From Metallyticus violacea (lineage: Eukaryota; Arthropoda; Insecta; Mantodea; Metallyticidae), in NCBI GenBank assembly GCA_030762175.1, contig CM060830.1, forward strand, positions 54,089,001-54,153,000: DNA of 64,000 nucleotides. The letters run 5' to 3'. The notes beneath the pieces are model-generated. The model was not told the DNA's origin. It saw only the letters and a list, made by a program, of their open reading frames with translations, and made no database searches. Positions 58,448 to 64,000 of the stretch are shown here, piece by piece. The translations under genes and the position numbers were made by a program. How positions within the stretch are numbered: position 1 is the first letter of the stretch; each line of letters begins with the position of its first letter.

Positions 58448-58640
58448 ATGCATAAGTCAAATGTTATATACCTAGGTAAATTCAAGGAGAAACCAATAGT
58501 TCCGCAGTGGGTTCCTGGTCACTATGGTATAACTGGAAATGAAAGATCGTTACACTTGTACAAAAAAAATTCAAGCACATACCACAAGTGTCAACCAGAG
58601 AATTTACTTACTTTATTTATGTACTTGAAATAAAATAGAT
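58448..58640 (+). pseudogene. LINE RNase H domain shard
   Basis: The frame contains VPQWVPGHYGITGNERS, corresponding to the conserved WVPGHxGIxGNE motif in the RNase H domain of LINE polyproteins (I, R1 and related clades). The last Asp of the RNase H active site normally follows within a few residues (NExAD). Here NERSLHL is read, so the residue is lost. The rest of the domain is not recognisable. Confidence 0.65.
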
Positions 58641-58784
58641 TTACAATTATTATCTTTTAACTACGTGCCCGCCCATAACACACGCATGCGCTTATTCATA
58701 CTCAAAAGAACCCGCCTATTCCCATAAAGCGCTCCTAATTCCAAAAACTTTGCATAGAAAATAACCAATTTGGTCACTTATATT

Positions 58785-58935
58785 TCTTTGGAAACATGCT
58801 AGCCTATCCCTACTCGAATGAGCAAACTTAGCTCCCAGTGCAGTCAGCCTCCACTAGATCATTAGAATTAGTTGGCAGTTTTTTCTCTCTTAAAAAATAA
58901 AACACATATTATCTGTCAGGCTCATCTTTTATTTT
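58785..58935 (-). pseudogene. LINE C-terminal shard (family L)
   Basis: The reverse complement shares tgtttt...agagagaaaaaactgccaa, gtggaggctgactgcactgg, gagctaagtttgctcattcg and agggataggctagcatgttt with 23080-23235. The two copies are in opposite orientations 35 kb apart. It lies beside the plus-strand RNase H shard but points the other way, so the two are separate insertions. Confidence 0.6.
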
Positions 58936-58974
58936 ACGACGGTTACCCTTTAACTTGTTACAAAAAGGGGAAGA

Positions 58975-59335
58975 AAAAAAAAGGTTTTGGAACAAACTAT
59001 TCTATTGATTTTCAAAATATTTGCCATTAACATTTATACACTTTTACATGGGTTCAAACCAATTATCAAAACGATTTTCCATCTGAAGTTGATATCTCAA
59101 AAAAAGAGTTTTAAAGATTACAGTAGATTATTGAGATGATGAAAATCGCTGTCCACGCATTTTTTATTTGACATTTATATTTAGGCGATAAATCAGGTGA
59201 TTACTGCCAATGAGACATTAATTCAATGTTTTTTCCCTTCAAATAATTAATTGTTTGACGTGCTGTGTGAGAGCTGGCATTATCATGATGAAGAATGATG
59301 CGACGTTTTCGGTTGTTGTTCCCGTCCGACTGACC
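58975..59335 (-). pseudogene. Mariner lineage B C-terminal fragment
   Basis: Minus strand from the right: NNRKRRIILHHDNASSHTAR (second Asp intact), QTINYLKGKNIELMSHW, then XSPDLSPKYKCQ, where the third catalytic Asp should follow but the canonical PSDFFLF is replaced. After frame changes the C-terminus reads FDNWFEPMKCINVNGKYFEN, matching the family's WFxRMQKCIxxxGEYFEK. It is the same lineage as 5925-6965. The N-terminal half is missing. Confidence 0.8.
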
Positions 59336-59504
59336 GTTACGCGTGGAGCGGTCCCGCGAAAGAAAAATCACCCATTATAAAGAACTAGAACATTCTACTA
59401 ATAAGTTAATAATTGACACTAAAAACACTTTAAAACATTTCGAGCTATAAAACTGCTCTACAGGTGGGAAGAACAATGTAAACAAAGGGAACTGAAGTAG
59501 CAGT

Positions 59505-59521
59505 TTTCTCCCCCCTCCCCC

Positions 59522-59584
<63 letters not shown>
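59505..59584. repeat. Compound (C)n(TC)n(TA)n microsatellite
   Basis: A C-rich start (59510-59523), a TC array (about 59526-59552) and a TA array (59553-59584), all contiguous. Confidence 0.95.
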
Positions 59585-59587
<3 letters not shown>

Positions 59588-59720
59588 AATGACATATACA
59601 GGACTATAGATACAAAACTCATGATTTTAGGTTTATATTTATTTTTATTTTGACAAGAAGCATGCCAGTATCGTGCTATTGCGTCTTAAAAGTACAGAAT
59701 ATTTGAGAGATTACATGTCG

Positions 59721-59885
59721 TTAAAGGCTGTGTTGAAAATGTCCTTCGTCCGCCTCTATGCACAGCTGAACACGTCGTTCCATGTCTCTAGCAGTTCTCT
59801 CTGACACATCGCGGATGCGCACCCGGTCTCCTATGACAGCCGCCTTAAAGACTTACGGGGTAACCGCTGTAGTCGCTTCTGAACG
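59721..59885 (-). pseudogene. DUF4817-type transposase C-terminal shard
   Basis: On the minus strand the frame GDRVRIRDVSERTARDMERR followed by VQLCIEADEGHFQHSL and a stop (59721-59723) matches the C-terminus of the insect transposase family whose last residues are typically R.RLCLxAxGGHFEHLL. The upstream catalytic domain is not recognisable. Whether it was once part of the 60328-61127 element's family is unknown. Confidence 0.6.
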
Positions 59886-60327
59886 TTCACAGCAGCCAGC
59901 GGAAATCTAGACAAACGATGCTTGCCGGTTCAGTTCCCAAGTTGTTTCCAGCTTGTGTAGCAACGCCAGTCAGCATTGTGTTCCTGTCTGGACGATTGAG
60001 AACTCCAAATTTCCTCTGGTATGCCCTTTGCATGCCTATGGCCAAGTTGGTTATCTAGTAGTTTTTAAGAAGAAATTACTCGTTACTGTAACGTGTACTA
60101 TATCTCGATGACACAGATAGTTGCAAGTTGTAACTCCAACTGCACCATCTCTTAATAAACGCCTAAGGCTCACGCGCGGCATGTAGTCAAAATTCCAAGA
60201 TCTCCCGCGTAATTTGATAGGGAAATGAAACATTTCGTCGTATTACTGTTCAAGAAATGGAAGAAAGATAATAGAGTTTTATATGAATCCCCGTTATATG
60301 TATGTAGCTACTATTATTTGATATATA
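59886..60327. other. Unannotated interval
   Basis: GC-richer at 59886-60020, possibly more decayed transposase, but I cannot read a motif. It ends in the alternating TATATA where the next element inserted. Confidence 0.35.
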
Positions 60328-61127
60328 CAGTGGGTGCCAAAAAATGTATGCACACTTCAAGCAAAGAAAAAATGTGTTAACATAACAAAACTGAATTCAC
60401 ACAAACAGAAAATGATGAGCACTGATCATCGTAGACTTTTACAGTTTCAACAGTTGCTCAAAAGTGATTGAGCAACGTTTGCGAAAGTGTCAAAGTACTG
60501 CAATCTTCGATTAGGGTCATCTTCGTTTAATGCATGCAAAAGTCTTGGATGAAAACTTTCAACTGTTTTCATAATACGACGTACGCTGGTTCTGCTAATC
60601 CCAGTCTCACGAGCACATTGCTTTGTAGATTTCTGCGGTGAATGCCCAGAACAATCCAAAATCACAGCCGAGGGCGCGGGGCTTGTTGCTGTGCGAGGTC
60701 TTCCAGATCTGCCCTTGTGAACATCGCATACAGTACCACGAGTCTCAAATTTGTCTTGAATGCGTGCAATTGTTACTCGCGTTGGCGGTTCTGTTCTGTA
60801 CACAAGTCTCCATTGCCTTTGAACTTCAATAACATTTTCGGTTTTCCAACACCACTTCAAAGTTGTTTCCCGTTGTTCAAACGATAATCTTGGCTCCATT
60901 TCACTGTCATAATGTATCTGCGTGACAACTGTTTACAGAACATCATACGACAATCTTGGCTTCATTTGTCCATTGTTGATTTACCTGTCGCGTAGCAACG
61001 CTATTATAATGTATGTGAGTCACATCTGTTTACAACACATCATACTACACATTACCGTTGTCCAACTTTGAAATATATTAAATAGATCTCTACTGTGAAA
61101 GTGTGTATACATTTTTGGCACCCTCTG
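60328..61127 (-). mobile_element. 800-bp TIR element, internally deleted Tc1/mariner-type
   Basis: The left terminal repeat cagtgggtgccaaaaaatgt with atgcacactt faces the right repeat, the complement of cagagggtgccaaaaatgta with tacacacttt; they match at about 27 of 30 positions. TATATA lies at both junctions, consistent with TA insertion. The interior holds one ORF encoding only the N-terminal part of a transposase. Sequence between the ORF's end and the nearby left end is short, so the catalytic portion appears deleted. A truncated relative sits at 11303-11690. It would depend on an intact transposase elsewhere to move. Confidence 0.9.
60447..60899 (-). CDS. Truncated transposase, DNA-binding region only (150 aa)
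   Basis: This ORF is uninterrupted from ATG (60899) to its stop. Residues 1-60 (MEPRLSFEQRETTLKWCW to about RIQDKFETRGTV) match the first helix-turn-helix of DUF4817/Tc1-mariner-type insect transposases. GRSGRPRT at 63-70 is the AT-hook-like GRPR linker. Residues 88-112 (SPQKSTKQCARETGISRTSV) form the second helix-turn-helix. FHPRLLHALNEDDPNRR at 116-132 is the usual lead into the catalytic domain. The protein ends at residue 150, whereas complete relatives are about 340 residues with a DDD/DDE core. It would be expected to bind its own TIRs but not cut. The ATG is supported because its relative at 11549 begins with the same atggagccaag context. Whether it is expressed is unknown, and it may simply be a young deletion. 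Confidence 0.8.
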   Translation of the reverse strand: MEPRLSFEQRETTLKWCWKTENVIEVQRQWRLVYRTEPPTRVTIARIQDKFETRGTVCDVHKGRSGRPRTATSPAPSAVILDCSGHSPQKSTKQCARETGISRTSVRRIMKTVESFHPRLLHALNEDDPNRRLQYFDTFANVAQSLLSNC

Positions 61128-62242
61128 TATATATGTCTGATTTAAAGTTCGTTGCCTAAACTAAGCGATATTTTCTCTCTCCATTTTGTGTGTCTATGCT
61201 CTGTTGGTTAATTTCCCTAAGTTTGTTTTGTACATTCCTCCAAACATTAATTACGATTCCTGGCTCCCTTCTCCCAAAGCCATTCCATTCCTACGCTCTC
61301 CATATTTCTTTAATTTAGCGCTGCTTAGTATCGTTGATCCCAATTACTAATCTGATGCTACACACATCCAGAATATATTTATAAGGGCGATAGTTCATTT
61401 ATAGCCCTAGTTTCTTCACTACAGAACTATATGAAATGATAATGTTGTTTATTATCACAAACGATGGATTATTTTATCACTCATTGATCTACAAGTGACT
61501 ATTAAGATAACAGAGGATTTTAATGAATATCACAAATATTTTTCCCCCAAACGAAAATCAAGCGTAAGTCATGATGATTTTACTATTAGTCAAGTCTATT
61601 AGGTCAGGTCATATTATCGGCAGTGATGCTTGCAGTGTCAATTCGCTATCCATTAATTCTCACCTAAGAACTCGCATCTCTTGGAAACTGATGCAACAAA
61701 AGGCTCGGAAAGGTCTCTGTCTTCAGCCTTTCCATATTTGTCCCATTTCAAGTTCAAGCCCTCCTCTCCTTGTTCTTGCTCGGGCAATCGAATGTCGTTC
61801 ACAGTCTTGTAAGTATTCGGTTGCTATGGTGATGTCCGACAGTAAGACATAATGGCAACTATTGTAATACGCTCGGTGCAATGCTGACTTAGCGCAGTAG
61901 CTGCCAATACCAACCTCTTGTACTCTGTGTAGCTAGAAGTGAGTTAAATTTGTAAGTAGTGCTTGTATATATTTTAAGGCCGTGATACTTGAGTCATAGT
62001 ACCAACTTAGCCTTTGTAAACTAAGTTAGACTGGACATGAAACCTTCAGTAATATTTGGATATATTATAAAGGCAATTATTTCGCCGGCATTCTTTTTTC
62101 TATGCCATATTATGAGGTTTATGTTTACGATTTGTTTAGATATACTAAGAATTGTTTTTAAAAAATTGATGTCCCTTGGACTGTTTGATGCTTGTACATT
62201 TATAGTTTATTTTAATATGAGATAAAAAGGATAATAAAACAT
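61128..62242. other. Unannotated interval
   Basis: The plus frame 61571-61852 (93 codons) covers a GC-richer patch without known motifs. The rest is AT-rich. It ends with the left target-site duplication of the next SINE. Confidence 0.4.
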
Positions 62243-62254
62243 ATTGAAGAGGGA

Positions 62255-62547
62255 TTTTTGATTGATTTATTTATGGACGCTCTTTAACATCTCAGGTCAT
62301 CAGCGTCCCATTCAACTCAGGGCGTGAAACGGCCGACAAATTTTGCTCAGAGGCCTCTCTTTCAGGCTTGAGGTTCTTTTTCGTGCCGTAAATGTACGAC
62401 ACGGGACCCACGGCTTTACTTACCTTCCGAAGGAAGCCATACTTAGGATTTTACGCCCGAAAAAATCCATCGATCCTGGCCGGGTTCGAACCCGCGATCT
62501 TGGGTTTAGGAGGCAAGTATGGTAACCATTACACCACCAGGGCTGAC
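62255..62547 (-). mobile_element. SINE-A copy 10, best preserved
   Basis: Right to left: gtcagccctggtggtgtaat head complement, with an intact A-box-like tggtgtaatggttacc and an intact B box in the complement of ccgggttcgaacccgcg. The cctcctaaaccc anticodon-arm segment, cttccgaaggaagccatac, the aggcctctctttcaggcttg body and the gattgatttatttatggacg tail follow. The 12-bp direct repeat attgaagaggga (62243-62254, 62548-62559) is a perfect target-site duplication. It is a good proxy for the family consensus. Confidence 0.96.
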
Positions 62548-62559
62548 ATTGAAGAGGGA

Positions 62560-63289
62560 AACGTTACATTTTGGGATTAAGTTGTGATAAACATCTAAGC
62601 CATAGTACAAATAGGAGAATAAGCACACATTTTTTTTATCTTTTTTATTCTTGATTTATATATCAATTTCAACGGTTTTTGTTGTACAAACTACAGCAAA
62701 CATATTTTGACTTTGGATTCGAACCCTATGATATTGGACGATTAATTACTTTTTGGTCGTTCACCCACAAAGTTCTTGAAGTCATAACGTTGGGATGGCA
62801 GCCTAAACAGAGCGAATTGTTCACTCGAACACTGTACTTGTTGCACTGAGAGTTGGACTGTGAATAATCAAGGCTTCTGAATGCTTCTAGCTTGTTACTT
62901 TGGTTCCATTTTTGCCATACGTTTAAGAGTAATATTGTTTATATTTTTATAAAATAAAATCTTTATTTTTGAGAAAAAAACTGGATCTCTACTAAACGTG
63001 CACACATTAAGGATCCTAGAAGTGAGCTATACTGAAGCCAGGCTGGAAGAGCATCCCACAAATCCGAATGAAAAGAAGGGGTAGAAAAACACAGATCTTT
63101 AAATAAGTCCCTTGACATATCCAAGCAAAGAATAAATAGCATTCATTTTTATACCTAGTAGTTACCATTGCAAAAAGCTGCTACGCTTTTTTTTAGTGTT
63201 TTATTTATTGTCATTTGACTGCATTCGTCTTCACATGGCGTCTGTAGATTGTGTAACTGAATACTACAGGTGTAAGTCTGTAGGAGTAA
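62560..63289. other. Unannotated AT-rich DNA
   Basis: Nothing recognised. Confidence 0.4.
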
Positions 63290-63487
63290 ATGAATGAAAT
63301 GAATTGATGATGGCACAAATTAGCTCGGAGTCCATGACGCCTTAAAGGTACCTGTATTCATTTTCTCAGGGTAAGAACAAACTTCGAAAATGTTTTTATT
63401 CAGGCAGCTTAAACTAACCGGGCTACTAACCCAGGGCCTCCGGATTAGTAGTCGCAAACGACATCAGTAGATCACGGAGGTGGTCTG
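63290..63487 (-). mobile_element. SINE-D-like element, single copy
   Basis: The reverse complement begins cacctccgtgatctactgat, with gtcgtttgcgactactaatc, then cggaggccctgggttagtag as a decayed B box. The body includes tgagaaaatgaatacaggta, cctttaaggcgtcatggact and ccgagctaatttgtgccatc. The cloverleaf-like order (A-box region, anticodon arm, B-box region) is why I call it a SINE. The head is damaged and there is one copy, so it is tentative. Confidence 0.45.
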
Positions 63488-63609
63488 TTACAATTTGTTT
63501 TATTTATTTAAATAGTTACATTCTGAACCAATGAATAGTTTGCTTTTTAATATAGGATTCTCTCTGTGTTAAAATGTAAATTGAGAGTTTTTAATAAATG
63601 TTGCGAATA

Positions 63610-64000
63610 CGCAAAAGTTATCTATGTCGAGATGAAATGTTGACAAATTTATTGCGAAAGCAATAATTAGAAATGATAAAACAAACCGATGCCACTCTGA
63701 ATAGCGGGAGAGATGTTATATCCAGGATATGGAGTCAGTATCAAGAATGGCCATCCAACGGAACAACATCCAGGTAAACCAAGCTTCACAACTCCTACAC
63801 AAGACAGATTTCTGTGCCCAAGGATCCTGAAATAAAGGTCAACTGCTTTATATTGAAAAGTTCTCTGGGGAATAATAATTTAACTGCTTCAACCCAAAAT
63901 TTTGAAAATAAACTGCAGCACGAAAGAGTACTTCATTTCGGTTATAAGTCGTGGAAATCGGGCACATCGTATTGCATGTCAATTGTTCTCTTTGCAGATA
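63610..64000 (+). pseudogene. Tc1-like transposase N-terminal shard, runs off the window
   Basis: RRDVISRIWSQYQEWPSNGT (first helix-turn-helix end) is followed across frames by a PSFTTPTQDRFLCPRILK-type segment, RSTALY, then LGNNNLTASTQNFENKLQHE (second helix-turn-helix region). The sequence close to the edge reads SRGNRAHRIACQLFSL, corresponding to the domain end before the catalytic core. It is the same family as 55625-55870. The catalytic part, if present, lies beyond position 64000. Confidence 0.8.

Noticed and set aside
60638..60887. Two plus-strand frames of 64 and 81 codons
   Set aside because: Both are antisense shadows of the transposase ORF at 60447-60899, whose family motifs are clear.
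62255..62547. A functional tRNA gene in the SINE-A head
   Set aside because: The head has both Pol III boxes but no good acceptor stem or terminator, and it is joined to the repeated SINE body.
1..64000. A CRISPR array, bacterial operon, phage or provirus
   Set aside because: No regularly spaced direct repeats, no clustered long ORFs, no LTR pairs and no gag/pol/env-like order were seen; all sequence is eukaryotic repeat-rich DNA.

Overview
This window looks like gene-poor, AT-rich nuclear DNA from an animal, most likely an insect. The evidence is a dense mixture of decayed mariner and Tc1 transposons, non-LTR retrotransposon (LINE) pieces, several tRNA-derived SINE families and long AT microsatellites. 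There are no bacterial operons. A polyneopteran such as a cockroach, termite or stick insect would fit, but that placement is an inference without a search. I found no convincing host gene, no rRNA or functional tRNA gene, no CRISPR array and no virus. Almost every open reading frame is under 130 codons and is either chance or a shard of a transposon.

Layout. 0-5 kb: a SINE-A copy, then an old mariner (minus) cut in two by a second SINE-A. 5-11 kb: SINE-B, a second mariner lineage (minus, with a plus-strand shard facing it), AT microsatellites and a LINE C-terminus. 11-24 kb: a truncated TIR element, two members of a D34D mariner family (M1, M2), another copy of the first old mariner lineage, SINE-A, a perfect-looking hairpin, SINE-B and a LINE shard. 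24-33 kb: SINEs and three LINE pieces, including recognisable reverse transcriptase and a C-terminal zinc knuckle. 33-38 kb: nothing recognisable. 38-46 kb: SINEs, a transposase shard with a 30-base homopolymer inside it, a Tc1 element split by SINE-B, and a mariner remnant. 46-64 kb: a third D34D mariner (M3), more SINE-A and SINE-B, single copies of two further SINE-like families (C and D), three Tc1 shards, LINE shards and an 800-bp TIR element with an intact 150-residue DNA-binding ORF.

How the pieces relate. The tRNA-headed SINEs need LINE machinery to move, and several still have target-site duplications I could read by eye. SINE-A (10 copies) and SINE-B (6 copies) make up roughly 4 kb. 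All DNA transposons seen are defective: each of the three D34D mariners has lost a different set of catalytic residues. The least damaged coding unit is the truncated transposase at 60447-60899, which has helix-turn-helix sequence but no catalytic domain.
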